Of a DNA stretch of 64,000 nucleotides, positions 1 to 8,302 are shown one piece after another. Source of the stretch: Thermophilibacter mediterraneus (GTDB lineage Bacteria > Actinomycetota > Coriobacteriia > Coriobacteriales > Atopobiaceae); assembly GCF_900119385.1 (NCBI RefSeq), contig NZ_FPKO01000009.1:1015405-1079404 (forward strand), written 5' to 3'. A model generated the notes under the pieces. The model had not been told where the DNA came from. It did no database searches and worked only from the letters and a program-made list of their open reading frames with translations. Made by a program: the position numbers and the translations under genes. The first letter of the stretch is position 1. The number at the start of each line of letters is the position of its first letter.

Positions 1-1
1 C

Positions 2-562
2 CCGAGGGTCGACCCCAGGCTCTCGGAGCTCGGCCGAAGGACGGCGCGCGCGTTCGGCCTCGCGAGCCGCTTCGTGCACATGGAGTTCTTCCGGCTGAGG
101 TCCGACCGACCGGGCCTCGGTGCCGCCGGCGACTACGTGGGCCTCGAGGTCAACGTGCGGCCCCCGGGCGGGTCGACGCCCGAGATGATGAACTACGCGC
201 ACGCGACCAACGTCTACCAGGTCTGGGCGGACATGGTCTGCTTCGACGAGCGACGCACGGAGCCGGACGGCACGGACGCCTACTGCGTCTACGCGAGCCG
301 TCGCGACGCCCACCGCTACGCGCACGGGCACGACGAGGTGCTCGCGCGCTGGGGGGCGGCGGTCGTCTCGTGCGGGCGCGTGCCGGACGCGCTCTCGGAC
401 GACCTGGGCAACTATCAGTACACGGCGCGACTCGCCACGAGCGAGGAGGCCGACGAGTTCGTGGCGTACGTGCATGAGCGTGAGGGGGACTGCCATGGTG
501 ATCAGGCGGGCGTGCGAGAGGGATCTGGCGGGGGTTCACCGACTGCTGGGCCAGGTGCTTGA
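2..562 (+). CDS. ATP-grasp ligase, C-terminal part (gene begins before the window)
   Basis: The reading frame is open from base 2 and has no start inside the window, so this is the 3' end of a longer gene. The segment GLEVNVRPPGGSTPEMMNYA is the metal and ATP-binding end of an ATP-grasp carboxylate-amine ligase (Glu and Asn ligands followed by a glycine-rich loop). ATP-grasp enzymes join a carboxylate to an amine or thiol through an acyl phosphate; the substrate cannot be read from this fragment. The last ~22 residues overlap the next gene and are low in complexity, so the C-terminus may have been extended by loss of an earlier stop. Family confident, role unknown. Confidence 0.72.
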   Translation, partial: PRVDPRLSELGRRTARAFGLASRFVHMEFFRLRSDRPGLGAAGDYVGLEVNVRPPGGSTPEMMNYAHATNVYQVWADMVCFDERRTEPDGTDAYCVYASRRDAHRYAHGHDEVLARWGAAVVSCGRVPDALSDDLGNYQYTARLATSEEADEFVAYVHEREGDCHGDQAGVREGSGGGSPTAGPGA

Positions 563-971
563 GGTCCATGCGGCGGGCAGGCCCGACCTGTTCCGCTCCG
601 GCACGCGCAAGTACTCCGACGAGGAGCTGCTCGCGATGTTTCTGGACGACGCGCGCCCGGTCTTCGTTGCGGTGGACCCCGATGACGGCGAGCGTGTGCT
701 CGGTCACGCCTTCTGCGAGGTGCAGGACCTCCGGGGCAGCAACAACATGCAGCCCATCCTGAGCGTCTACGTGGATGACATCTGCGTCGACGAGGCGTGC
801 CGGGGCCGTCACGTGGGGACCGCGCTCTATCGTCACGTCATCGACTACGCCCGCGAGCTGGGCTGCCACAACGTGACGCTCAACGTCTGGGAGTGCAACC
901 CGGGTGCCCGCGCCTTCTACGAGGCCATGGGAATGTCGGTCCAGAAGACCTGTCTCGAGCAGGTGCTCTAG
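495..971 (+). CDS. GNAT-family N-acetyltransferase
   Basis: This 158-residue protein is a single GNAT domain. The central VDDICVDEACRGRHVGTALY is the beta4-alpha3 element, with the R-x-x-x-x-G-T/A loop that binds the acetyl-CoA pyrophosphate, and WECNPGARAFYEAMGM is the usual C-terminal motif. I start it at ATG 495, which has GAGGGG about 8 bases upstream; an in-frame ATG at 474 has no comparable site. It overlaps the end of the ATP-grasp gene by 68 bases on the same strand, so the two are probably co-transcribed. The substrate is not predictable. Confidence 0.85.
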   Translation: MVIRRACERDLAGVHRLLGQVLEVHAAGRPDLFRSGTRKYSDEELLAMFLDDARPVFVAVDPDDGERVLGHAFCEVQDLRGSNNMQPILSVYVDDICVDEACRGRHVGTALYRHVIDYARELGCHNVTLNVWECNPGARAFYEAMGMSVQKTCLEQVL

Positions 972-1016
972 GGGAGCGCGTCGGGCGCGTCCATGTCCGC
1001 TCCCGCCGAGGGCCCC

Positions 1017-1040
1017 GACCCCGCCTGTGACGCGGGGGTC
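1017..1040 (-). terminator. Hairpin at the end of the cysK-cysE operon
   Basis: GACCCCGC pairs with GCGGGG(g)TC around a short loop. The hairpin overlaps the cysE stop codon and lies in the gap facing the oppositely oriented GNAT gene. There is no clear U-run, so termination is only likely. Confidence 0.4.
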
Positions 1041-1707
1041 AGCCCTCCTCGATCCAGGTCTCGCCGGTGCGGTCGGTGAGGCAGACCACGTCCCCGACGA
1101 GCGGGCAGGCGCGCGTGCGCACGACCTGCGCCGGGTTGCCGACCACGGTGACGTTGGCGGGCACGTCGCGCACCACGACCGAGCCCGCGCCGACGCGGGC
1201 GCCGTCGCCCACCGTGATGGCTCCGAGCACGATGGAGCCCGCGCCGATCATCACGTTGCTGCCGAGGGTGGGGTGGCGCTTGCCCCCGTGCTTGCCCGTC
1301 ATGCCGAGCGTGGTGCCCTGGTACATGAGGCAGTCGTCGCCGATGACGGCCGTGCCGCCGATGACGACGCCGATGCCGTGGTCGATGACGAAGCGCCTGC
1401 CGATTCTGGCGGCGGGGTGGATGTCCGCCCCGTAGCGGATGCGCGTGCGCTTGGCGAGCCTGAGCGCGAGCGTCCGGTGGCCGCGCTCGTAGAGCCAGTG
1501 CTGGATGCGGTAGTCGCGCACGATGCGATAGCCCACCGAGAAGCGCGTGACGTCCGAGACGGAGTCCGCGGAGGGGTCGCGCTCGAAGGCGGCCCGCGCG
1601 TCCTCGCGCATCAGCTCGCGCAGGGTGGGCGCGCGTCCCGTCCGCCCGAGGTCGACCTCCCTGCCGCCGGCGCCGCCCGTGGCGCTCCCCGTGACGACGC
1701 CGCCCAT
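1039..1707 (-). CDS. cysE: Serine O-acetyltransferase
   Basis: The protein transfers acetyl from acetyl-CoA to L-serine, giving O-acetylserine for cysteine synthesis in the cytoplasm. It has 222 residues: a short helical N-terminal part, then a left-handed beta-helix of hexapeptide repeats (for example IGRRFVIDHGIGVVIGG, VIGDDCLMYQGTTLG, TVGDGARVGAGSVV). The His-Asp pair in DHGIG and the KHGGKRHPTLG loop match the SAT active site. It is the short EpsC-like form. Its ATG shares one base with the TGA of cysK upstream, so the two are translationally coupled and the pathway enzymes are made together. Confidence 0.93.
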   Translation of the reverse strand: MGGVVTGSATGGAGGREVDLGRTGRAPTLRELMREDARAAFERDPSADSVSDVTRFSVGYRIVRDYRIQHWLYERGHRTLALRLAKRTRIRYGADIHPAARIGRRFVIDHGIGVVIGGTAVIGDDCLMYQGTTLGMTGKHGGKRHPTLGSNVMIGAGSIVLGAITVGDGARVGAGSVVVRDVPANVTVVGNPAQVVRTRACPLVGDVVCLTDRTGETWIEEG

Positions 1708-2633
1708 CAGAGCCCCATCGAGAGATAGCGCTCGCCCGTGTCCGGCAGCACGCAGACGATGGTCCCGCCCGCGAGGTCCGGGCGGCTTGCGAGCTCGAGC
1801 GCGGCCGCGGCCGCGGCGCCCGAGGAGACGCCCACGAGCAGCCCCAGCTCACGGGCCAGGCGCCGCGTCGTCTCGAGCGCGTCGGCGGAGGTCACGGGCA
1901 CGATCTCGTCGACGAGGGAGCGGTCGAAGTTGCCGGGAACGAAGTTGGCGCCGATCCCCTGGATCGCGTGCGGGCCCGCCGCGCCCCCGGCGAGGACCTG
2001 TGACTCGGCGGGCTCTACCGCGACGGCGCGCAGCCCCGGGTTCTTCTCCTTGAGGAAGCGCGCCGATCCGCAGAGCGTGCCCCCCGTGCCCACGCCCGCG
2101 ACGAGCGCGTCCACGGAGCCGTCGGTGTCCGCCCAGATCTCGGGTCCGGTGGTGAGGTAGTGCGCCCGCGGGTTGGCGGGGTTGTCGAACTGCCCGGCGA
2201 TGATCGAGTTGGGCGTCGCGGCCGCCAGCTCCTCGGCGCGCCCCACGGCCCCCGCCATGCCCTCGGAGCCGGGCGTGAGCACGACCTCGGCGCCATAGGC
2301 TGCCGCGAGCGCGCGTCGCTCGACGCTCATGGTGTCGGGCATGGTGAGGACGAGGTGGTACCCGCGCGCGGCGGCGACCATTGCGAGCCCCACTCCGGTG
2401 TTGCCGCTCGTGGGCTCGATGATGGTGCCCCCGGGGGCGAGCCTCCCGTCGCGCTCCGCCGCGTCCACCATGGCCCGCGCCACGCGGTCCTTGGCCGACC
2501 CGCCCGGGTTGGCCGCCTCGAGCTTGCCCAGGACGCGGGTCCCGGCGGAGCGCCCGCCCGCGTCGACGAGCGCGGTGAGCTCGACGAGCGGCGTGGCGCC
2601 GATCAGGTCCTCGACGGTGCGTGCGACGCGCAT
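1707..2633 (-). CDS. cysK: Cysteine synthase A (O-acetylserine sulfhydrylase)
   Basis: This PLP enzyme of 308 residues makes cysteine from O-acetylserine and sulfide. The PLP lysine lies in GGSAKDRVA, the substrate loop in PTSGNTGVGLAM, the phosphate loop in GVGTGGTLCG, and the C-terminal serine that holds the PLP ring in LPDTGERYLS. I start it at ATG 2633, with GGGAGG 4 bases upstream; ATG 2645 lacks a site. It is the first gene of a cysK-cysE pair (stop and start overlap by one base). Together with cysE and the later metY, the organism has both cysteine and direct homocysteine routes. Confidence 0.95.
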   Translation of the reverse strand: MRVARTVEDLIGATPLVELTALVDAGGRSAGTRVLGKLEAANPGGSAKDRVARAMVDAAERDGRLAPGGTIIEPTSGNTGVGLAMVAAARGYHLVLTMPDTMSVERRALAAAYGAEVVLTPGSEGMAGAVGRAEELAAATPNSIIAGQFDNPANPRAHYLTTGPEIWADTDGSVDALVAGVGTGGTLCGSARFLKEKNPGLRAVAVEPAESQVLAGGAAGPHAIQGIGANFVPGNFDRSLVDEIVPVTSADALETTRRLARELGLLVGVSSGAAAAAALELASRPDLAGGTIVCVLPDTGERYLSMGL

Positions 2634-2690
2634 GGTGCCTCCCATGTCCGGCGTTGCTGTGTGTGGAAAGCGTGCCACCGATAAACCCAC

Positions 2691-2702
2691 CCTGCAAGTA
2701 GG
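2691..2702 (-). promoter_or_regulatory. Possible operator dyad upstream of cysK
   Basis: On the minus strand CCTACTTGCAGG is an imperfect 12-base palindrome (CCT...AGG), about 58 bases before the cysK start in a locally AT-richer stretch. A cysteine-responsive Rrf2 (CymR-like) regulator would be a natural candidate, but that is inference only. Confidence 0.25.
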
Positions 2703-2758
2703 AATTACGGCGCGGAAACAATGCGGAGGGCGGACGGCGCGGCCGTCGCGCGAGGCGC

Positions 2759-3193
2759 CTAGTACAGCGGCAGGTCGCCGGTGAGCGGGTCGATCAGCTC
2801 GGCGGGAAGCGGCTCGAAGGCCAGGCACGTGTAGGTGGGCTCGCCATGGAACTCCGTGTGACCCGCGTCGCGCACGAGCGCCACGGCAAACCCGAGCCCG
2901 CGCCCGCGCTCGGCGAGGTCGAGCAGCTCCTCCTCGGAGTCCACGTACACGCAGACCTTGGCCACGCCCGCGTCGAACCAGTCCGTGAGCGGCGTGCGGT
3001 CGTCGTCCTCGTGATAGAGCCACGCCCAGCCGTCGCCCGCCTGGACGTCGGCCCCGCGGCCCTCGCGCGCGATCGCCATGAGGACGGCCTCGACGCACGC
3101 GTGCCCTGCCTGCGCGGCGATCTTGCCCTTGCGCATCTTGAGGTCGCGGCGCATGACGATCATCTGCTTCGACTTGTAGCTGCTGGACGGCAT
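2759..3193 (-). CDS. Peptidyl-tRNA hydrolase, Pth2 type
   Basis: The 144-residue protein has the Pth2 (archaeal/eukaryotic type) pattern: KQMIVMRRDLKMRKGKIAAQAGHA near the N-terminus, with the lysine and the AAQAGHA helix typical of the active site, and VALVRDAGHTEF later in the fold (TxxGP-like loop altered to DAGHTEF). Pth2 enzymes free peptidyl-tRNA stalled off ribosomes. Bacterial Pth2 is usually a second enzyme beside Pth1. The start has AAAGGA upstream. It follows the CDF exporter gene by 38 bases on the same strand. Confidence 0.85.
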   Translation of the reverse strand: MPSSSYKSKQMIVMRRDLKMRKGKIAAQAGHACVEAVLMAIAREGRGADVQAGDGWAWLYHEDDDRTPLTDWFDAGVAKVCVYVDSEEELLDLAERGRGLGFAVALVRDAGHTEFHGEPTYTCLAFEPLPAELIDPLTGDLPLY

Positions 3194-3231
3194 GGCGTTC
3201 CTTTCTGGGCGCGAGGGGACTGCCCCTCGCG

Positions 3232-4410
3232 TCACTGGCGGGACGAGACGTAGGAGTCGTCGATGGTTATCTTGCAGACCGCTCGCGGGTAGCGCTCGCG
3301 CACGAGCGCCCCGATCCTCTCTCGCAGCTCGGGCGCGGCGAGGGCGCAGTCGGCGGGGCGCACGCAGTCGAAGATGACGTTGGTGTGGGTGGGCCCGGGC
3401 ACGCAGCGCAGGTCGTGGATCGAGAGCCGCTCGTCGATGCCCTTGACCGCGACGTCGATCCAGTGGCGCATGTCGCGCACCTGGGGGTCGTTGGTGACGA
3501 TGGGGTCGAAGTGCAGCGTCATCACGAGGCCCTCGTCCGTCTTGAAGTCCTGCTCGATGTTGTCGAGCAGGTCGTGCTGCTCGAGCGCGTCGCCCTCGGC
3601 GGCCATCTCCACGTGCGCGCTCGCGAACTGCCGACCGGGACCGTAGTCGTGCACCATGAGGTCGTGCGTCCCGAGCACGCCGGGATAGCTCATGATCTTG
3701 GCGCGGATGTGCTCGACGTAGGCGGGGTCGGGCACGGTGCCCAGAAGCGGGCTCACCGCCTCCCTGACCAGCTCGACGCCGCTCCAGCAGATGAACGCGC
3801 CGACGGCAAGGCCCGCCCAGCCGTCGAGGTCGAAGCCGGTGAGCTGCGAGACCACGGCGGAAGCGAGAACCGCCGCAGACGAGATCACGTCGTTTCGGGA
3901 GTCGACGGCGGTCGCCTCGAGGGTCTCGGACGAGATGGCCCGCCCCAGCCGGCGGTTGAACGAGGACATCCAGAGCTTCACGAGCATCGAGCCCACGAGG
4001 ACCGCAACCACGGCGGGGCCGAACTCGGTGGGCTCGGGGTGGAGGATCTTCTCGACGGACGAGAGGACGAGGTTGATGCCGATGGCGCACACCAGCACCG
4101 CCACGACGAGGCCGGCGAGGTACTCGTAGCGACCGTGACCGTAGGGGTGCTCGACGTCGGCGGGGCGGCTCGCGAGCTTGAAGCCGAGCAGGCTCACCAC
4201 GTTGCTCGACGCGTCAGAGAGGTTGTTCACGGCGTCGGCCACGATCGAGACCGACCCCGCCAGCAGGCCCACGGCGCCCTTGCCGAGGCACAGGACGACG
4301 TTGCAGAGGATGCAGGTGACACTCGCGACGAGGCCGTAGCGCGTGCGCACCGCGTGGTCGGACACGTTGTCCGCGTCCCTCACAAACGTCCTCACGATCC
4401 AGTCAGTCAT
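3232..4410 (-). CDS. Cation diffusion facilitator (probably Mn2+/Fe2+ type)
   Basis: This is a 392-residue CDF exporter: about six membrane helices in residues 25-215, then the cytoplasmic metal-binding fold with late histidines (HDYGPG, HWIDV). The transport-site residues are N62-x3-D66 in helix 2 (VNNLSD) and D170-x3-D174 in helix 5 (DSRND). Zn/Cd CDFs usually have His in the helix-5 pair, whereas Asn/Asp plus Asp/Asp is the arrangement known from MntE-like manganese exporters, so Mn2+ is my first guess. The start has GGGGAGGG upstream. It lies directly ahead of pth2. Confidence 0.88.
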   Translation of the reverse strand: MTDWIVRTFVRDADNVSDHAVRTRYGLVASVTCILCNVVLCLGKGAVGLLAGSVSIVADAVNNLSDASSNVVSLLGFKLASRPADVEHPYGHGRYEYLAGLVVAVLVCAIGINLVLSSVEKILHPEPTEFGPAVVAVLVGSMLVKLWMSSFNRRLGRAISSETLEATAVDSRNDVISSAAVLASAVVSQLTGFDLDGWAGLAVGAFICWSGVELVREAVSPLLGTVPDPAYVEHIRAKIMSYPGVLGTHDLMVHDYGPGRQFASAHVEMAAEGDALEQHDLLDNIEQDFKTDEGLVMTLHFDPIVTNDPQVRDMRHWIDVAVKGIDERLSIHDLRCVPGPTHTNVIFDCVRPADCALAAPELRERIGALVRERYPRAVCKITIDDSYVSSRQ

Positions 4411-4454
4411 GATCCCTCCCCATGCGTGCGAGCAGAGGAGAAGTATACGCGCAC

Positions 4455-5609
4455 TCAGGCCAGGCGGATGGCCCTGAGCAGGGGGATCCTCACGATTCTG
4501 TCAACAAGCAGGAGGACGGCGAGAAGGACCAGGGCAAGCGACGTCCCCACGACGAGGAAGAGGTCCTGGCCGCGGTCGAGCGCGAGCTGGCAGGCCTGGT
4601 CGACGACGGGGCGCCACAGCGGCGAGAAGATCGACTGCATGATGTAGAACCCCAGGACGCTGGGGGAGAGCGCGCAGACGAGGCGGGCCCCGGCACCGCG
4701 TCGGGCGTCGGAGGCGGGGGCGGGCTCCTGCCCCGCGTCGCTCCCGGCGGCTCGCCGCGGCCGCGCGGCGCAGGCCACGGCGGCCACGGCGAGCGCAAAG
4801 GAGAGCAGCGAGGTCGACTTGAAGGAGAGCGCCTCCACGAGCCGCAGGTCGCCCGTGACGGCGGCGTAGCCCTCCGCCGCCAGGGCGCAGGCGACGGTCG
4901 CCGCGAGCGCGACGGGCGCGCGCGAGAGGTCGGCGCGCGAGAGGAGCCCACCCACGAGGAAGGCGTCGAGGTAGGTCGCCGCGCTCATGAGCTTTCGCCA
5001 CTCGAGCAGCCCGCGCACGTCGCTTCCGGGTGAGACGAAGGCGATGTATGCGTTCACGGCAAAGACCGCCACGGTCAGGGCGCCCACGAGCGCGCCCACG
5101 CGAGGCGTCCGTCGCCAGACCCAGCCGATGAGGGGGCACGCGGCCACGACGGCAAGGTAGACCCAGATGAACTCGAGCCCGCCCACGAGCCAGGCGGACT
5201 GGACGAGCGAGACCCCGTCGAGCGGCGTGACCCAGGCGCTCATGGCGAGGGCGAGCGCTGCGTAGAGCGCCACGGAGCACAGGATGGAGAGGGCCCTCCT
5301 CAGCGTCCGGGCGGCATGGTCGCGCCAGTAGCCGCGCTCGCTGGAGGCGTCGGCGGCGCGCGGGACGAGGAACATCCCCGAGATGAGGAAGAAGACGTTG
5401 TTGCCGAAGGCGCCGAGCAGGCTCACCGCCCCGAGCGCGAGCGTGACGTGCGGGGCGGGGGCCCACCAGCCGATTCGCGCGGTGTCGAGCCACTGGGGGA
5501 GGACGTGGAAGAGCGAGATGCCCGCAATGGCCACGAGCCGGAGCGCCTCGATGCGCGGGTCTCGCGTGCCGCGTCGCGTCGCGTCGTGCGGTTCTGTGCG
5601 CGTTCTCAT
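4455..5609 (-). CDS. Acyltransferase 3 family membrane protein
   Basis: The 384-residue protein has about ten hydrophobic helices and the family's first motif, RIEALRLVAIAGISLFHVLP, in which Arg and His are the acyl-transfer residues. Acyltransferase-3 proteins O-acetylate cell-surface sugars or peptidoglycan; the target is unknown. I use ATG 5609 (GAGAGG upstream, and a TATACT minus-10 about 28 bases away) instead of the longer frame reaching 5717. An Arg/Pro/Ala-rich cytoplasmic loop near residue 310 is unusual but can be low-complexity drift. Confidence 0.85.
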   Translation of the reverse strand: MRTRTEPHDATRRGTRDPRIEALRLVAIAGISLFHVLPQWLDTARIGWWAPAPHVTLALGAVSLLGAFGNNVFFLISGMFLVPRAADASSERGYWRDHAARTLRRALSILCSVALYAALALAMSAWVTPLDGVSLVQSAWLVGGLEFIWVYLAVVAACPLIGWVWRRTPRVGALVGALTVAVFAVNAYIAFVSPGSDVRGLLEWRKLMSAATYLDAFLVGGLLSRADLSRAPVALAATVACALAAEGYAAVTGDLRLVEALSFKSTSLLSFALAVAAVACAARPRRAAGSDAGQEPAPASDARRGAGARLVCALSPSVLGFYIMQSIFSPLWRPVVDQACQLALDRGQDLFLVVGTSLALVLLAVLLLVDRIVRIPLLRAIRLA

Positions 5610-5636
5610 GCGATCCTCTCGACGGGGCGTCCGCCC

Positions 5637-5642
5637 AGTATA
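5637..5642 (-). promoter_or_regulatory. Minus-10 element of the acyltransferase gene
   Basis: On the minus strand GCGCTATACTGG gives TATACT about 28 bases before the start codon. The same GC-CTAT-like context recurs before several other genes in the window. Confidence 0.5.
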
Positions 5643-5832
5643 GCGCTGACGGTTGGGCTCCCCCAACCTGCCACGAACCTCACATGCGCGCAACAATGCT
5701 GAATCATCGCAGCTCAAGGCACCCGTCTCGTACGACTGCGGGCGATCGGGGGGAGGCTGCGCGCCCGTCTTGCCCCGTCGCGCGACCTAGAATCGGGCGC
5801 GAGGGGGGCCTTCGACCCATGGGGAGGTACAG

Positions 5833-6377
5833 ATGGACGGTGCTGACGCGGCCCGCGCCCTGCTCTTCGCGGCGCTCGTGGCGGCGCTCGCCGCGGCGTC
5901 GGCGAGCGACCTGGCGCGCAGGGTGATTCCCAACGCGTGCTCGGCGACGGTCGCGGTCACGGGGGCGCTCGCCTCCGCGGTCGCGGGCGGTCTCGGAGCG
6001 TCGCTCGCGGGGGCGGCGACGGTGCTCGCCGTCATGCTCCTCGCCGCCGCAGCCTCCGTGCGCGCCCGCGGGGAGCCGGGGGTGGGAGGGGGCGACGTCA
6101 AGCCGGTGCCTGGGCTGGGCCGGTCGGGGGCCTCGCCGTGGTGGCGCTCTCCTGCGCCCTGGGCTCGGCGTGGTGGCTCGCGCGCCGTGCCGCGGCGCGC
6201 GCGTCGGCGGCCCCGGGCGGCGTTCGCGCGGGCGCGTCCCGGGGCGTCGCGCCCTCGCGCGGGGAGGCGTCGCGAGAGGACGCGGGCATACCGCTCGCAC
6301 CCTTCGCGGCGGTCTCGGGAATTGGAATCGTTCTCGTCTTTTCGCAGGTCGGAGGTTTGAATCCTCCCGTGGCATAA
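5833..6377 (+). pseudogene. Prepilin peptidase (A24 family), frameshifted
   Basis: The gene starts well (GGGGAGGT before ATG 5833). Its first ~95 codons carry both A24 aspartates: SDLARRVIPN and GGGDVK. Right after GGGDVK, near 6110-6120, the frame changes. The expected continuation, AWAGPVGGLAVVALSCALGS, lies in the +2 frame together with a C-terminal hydrophobic helix, ending at TAA 6375-6377. A few family codons seem lost at the junction, so a small deletion is likely. In the family the enzyme cleaves and sometimes methylates type IV prepilins or Flp pilins. No pilus genes are nearby. The C-terminal end runs into a tRNA 3'-end fragment. Confidence 0.7.
6344..6374 (+). other. 3'-end fragment of a tRNA gene (possible attachment-site relic)
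   Basis: GGAGG-TTTGAAT-CCTCC forms a T stem and 7-base T loop, preceded by an AGGTC variable loop and followed by a 7-base CGTGGCA acceptor strand. No matching 5' half, D arm or anticodon arm is found upstream. The minus strand translates to EDSNLRP, the familiar artefact of tRNA 3' ends. The T loop has T where C56 is expected, as in a decayed copy. Such ends are the usual cores of integrase attachment sites. Confidence 0.6.
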
Positions 6378-6669
6378 AGCCTACCGTCTGCGACTTTCTT
6401 GAGGTCGCCCCCGTCGCGCGCGCGATATACGTATGTGGAGTCGCGCGTCGGAACCCCCAACGCCTGGCGTGCGGCTTGTATCGGGCACGGCGGCCCCCGA
6501 CCGTCGCGCCTGCATCCTCCCGGCGGGCCCGCGCGGGCTCTATGGGGCGCGCGGATGTCGCGTGCCCGCGCGCGGCCCGCCTTTTTGGTGCGCGCTCCTG
6601 CGCGACGTCGTTCGCGCGCCGGGCGGCGGGCGCGTAAGATGGCACAAAGCCACGAGGGAGGAGCCGCCC
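6378..6669 (+). other. Spacer before metF
   Basis: These ~290 bases contain no convincing gene. A GC-rich inverted repeat followed by TTTTT near 6578-6582 could terminate transcription entering from the left. I do not recognise a SAM, cobalamin or folate riboswitch here. Confidence 0.4.
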
Positions 6670-7539
6670 ATGAGGATCACCGACAAGCTCGCCGCCCGAC
6701 AGACCTTCTCGTTCGAGATCTTCCCGCCCAAGGGGGAGCTCCCGCTCGAGACCGCCTACGACATCGCGTCCCAGATGGTGCGGGACCGCCCCGACTGGAT
6801 CTCGGTCACCTACTCGGCGGGCGGGACGGGCAACTCCGCCCACACCGTGCCCATCGCCGCCCAGCTCGAGCGCGACCTCGGCGTGACCGCGCTCGCGCAC
6901 CTCACCTGCCTCGGCTCGACGCGCGCCGACGTGGACGCCTACGTCGCGTCTCTCGCGTCCGCGGGGGTCGAGAACGTGCTCGCCCTGCGCGGCGACCGCG
7001 CGCCCGGGCGCGAGGCCAAAGACTTCGAGCACGCCTCGGACCTCATCGCCTACCTGCGCTCGTCCGGCGCGGACCTCTGCGTGGGCGCCGCGTGCTACCC
7101 CGAGGGCCACGTCGAGTCGCCGACGGAGGAGGAGAGCTTCCGCTCGCTCTACCTCAAGCAGGAGGCCGGCGCCGACTACCTCGTCTCCCAGCTCTTCTTC
7201 GACAACGAGGACTTCTACCGCTTCCGCGAGAAGTGCCTGCGCCATCGCGTGCGCCTCCCCATCGTCGCCGGCATCATGCCGTTCACGAGCGTGAAGCAGA
7301 TCCAGCGCATGGCCTTCACCTGCGGGGCGTCCATTCCCGCCAAGGTGGTCAAGCGCCTCGTCCTCGCCGGCGACGACCCGGCGGACCAGGCGCGCGCCGG
7401 CGTCGAGTATGCCTGCGAGCAGCTCGCCGACCTCGCGGCGAACGGGGTGGACGGCCTGCACGTCTACAGCATGAACAAGCCCTCCGTGGCCCATGCCGCG
7501 CGCGAGGCCCTCGTGGCCTGCGGCTACCTGGGGGCCTAG
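6670..7539 (+). CDS. metF: 5,10-methylenetetrahydrofolate reductase
   Basis: The 289-residue TIM-barrel flavoprotein reduces methylene-THF to methyl-THF, the methyl donor for MetH. FSFEIFPPKG holds the conserved catalytic glutamate, and ADYLVSQLFFDNEDF and VAGIMPF are family signatures. I start at ATG 6670, with GGAGGAG 7 bases upstream; the frame is open further back without a site. The stop is followed after one base by the GTG of the MetH activation protein, and metH lies 1.3 kb downstream, so this is a methionine module. Confidence 0.95.
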   Translation: MRITDKLAARQTFSFEIFPPKGELPLETAYDIASQMVRDRPDWISVTYSAGGTGNSAHTVPIAAQLERDLGVTALAHLTCLGSTRADVDAYVASLASAGVENVLALRGDRAPGREAKDFEHASDLIAYLRSSGADLCVGAACYPEGHVESPTEEESFRSLYLKQEAGADYLVSQLFFDNEDFYRFREKCLRHRVRLPIVAGIMPFTSVKQIQRMAFTCGASIPAKVVKRLVLAGDDPADQARAGVEYACEQLADLAANGVDGLHVYSMNKPSVAHAAREALVACGYLGA

Positions 7540-7540
7540 C

Positions 7541-8254
7541 GTGGCGCCGCTTCGGCGCGACTACGACGTCCGCTCGGTCGAGCGCGGCGAGGTCCTGCGC
7601 TATCTCGGCTACTCCGGGCAGCCCATCACGCCCGAGCTCGACGCGCGCATCGACGAGGTGGTCGCGAGCTGCCTGGCGACGTGCCGCCCCCGTGGCGTGA
7701 CCCGGGTCTTCGACGTCGCGGGGCGGGGCGAGAGGGACGGCGTCCCCGTGATCCGACTCGCGGGGACCGCGCTCGAGCTCTCGGGGCACGCCATCGCCGA
7801 GCACCTCGCCGGGGCCGTCGCGGTGGGCGTGCTCGCCGTCACGGTGGGGATGGGGGTGGAGGCGGAGCTCAGGCGCCTCTCGCTCACCGACCCGCTCGCC
7901 CAGGCCGTCTTCGACGCCGCCGGGACCGCCGCGGTGGAGCGTGCCGCGGACGCGGCCGAGGCGGACGTCGTCGCCGAGGCCGCGGGGCGGGGCCTCTTCT
8001 GCGGCACGCGCTTCTCGCCCGGGTACGGAGACCTGCCGCTGGAGACGCAGCCCGTGCTGCTCGGGGCGCTCGACGCGGCGCGGCAGCTCGGAATCGCGCT
8101 CTCCCCGGCGCTGCTGATGTCGCCCACCAAGAGCGTGACCGCGGTGGTCGGCCTCTTCGAGCGCCCGCGCGCCGAGGCGCACGCCAGCTGCGCGGGGTGC
8201 CCCTGCCGAGACTTCTGCGTGCTCCTGCGCGCCGGGTCCACCTGTCGCGAGTAG
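7541..8254 (+). CDS. MetH-activation-domain-like protein, free-standing
   Basis: This 237-residue protein resembles the C-terminal reactivation domain of cobalamin-dependent methionine synthase, here as a separate gene. FCGTRFSPGYGDLPLETQP corresponds to the RxxPGYG SAM-binding signature, followed by LMSPTKSVTAVVG. The domain donates a methyl from SAM to cob(II)alamin after accidental oxidation. The C-terminus has four cysteines (CAGCPCRDFC), which may hold a metal or cluster. It starts at GTG 7541 immediately after metF, and MetH downstream lacks this domain, so the two proteins should complement each other. Confidence 0.88.
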   Translation: MAPLRRDYDVRSVERGEVLRYLGYSGQPITPELDARIDEVVASCLATCRPRGVTRVFDVAGRGERDGVPVIRLAGTALELSGHAIAEHLAGAVAVGVLAVTVGMGVEAELRRLSLTDPLAQAVFDAAGTAAVERAADAAEADVVAEAAGRGLFCGTRFSPGYGDLPLETQPVLLGALDAARQLGIALSPALLMSPTKSVTAVVGLFERPRAEAHASCAGCPCRDFCVLLRAGSTCRE

Positions 8255-8302
8255 CGCGGGGGCGGTGCCGGGACCCCGGCCGGCCGCCTCTCGCGCGGCT
8301 CT

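Noticed and set aside
6098-6460. A minus-strand peptide containing EDSNLRP
   Set aside because: This is the known artefact of translating a tRNA 3' end; I record the tRNA fragment instead.
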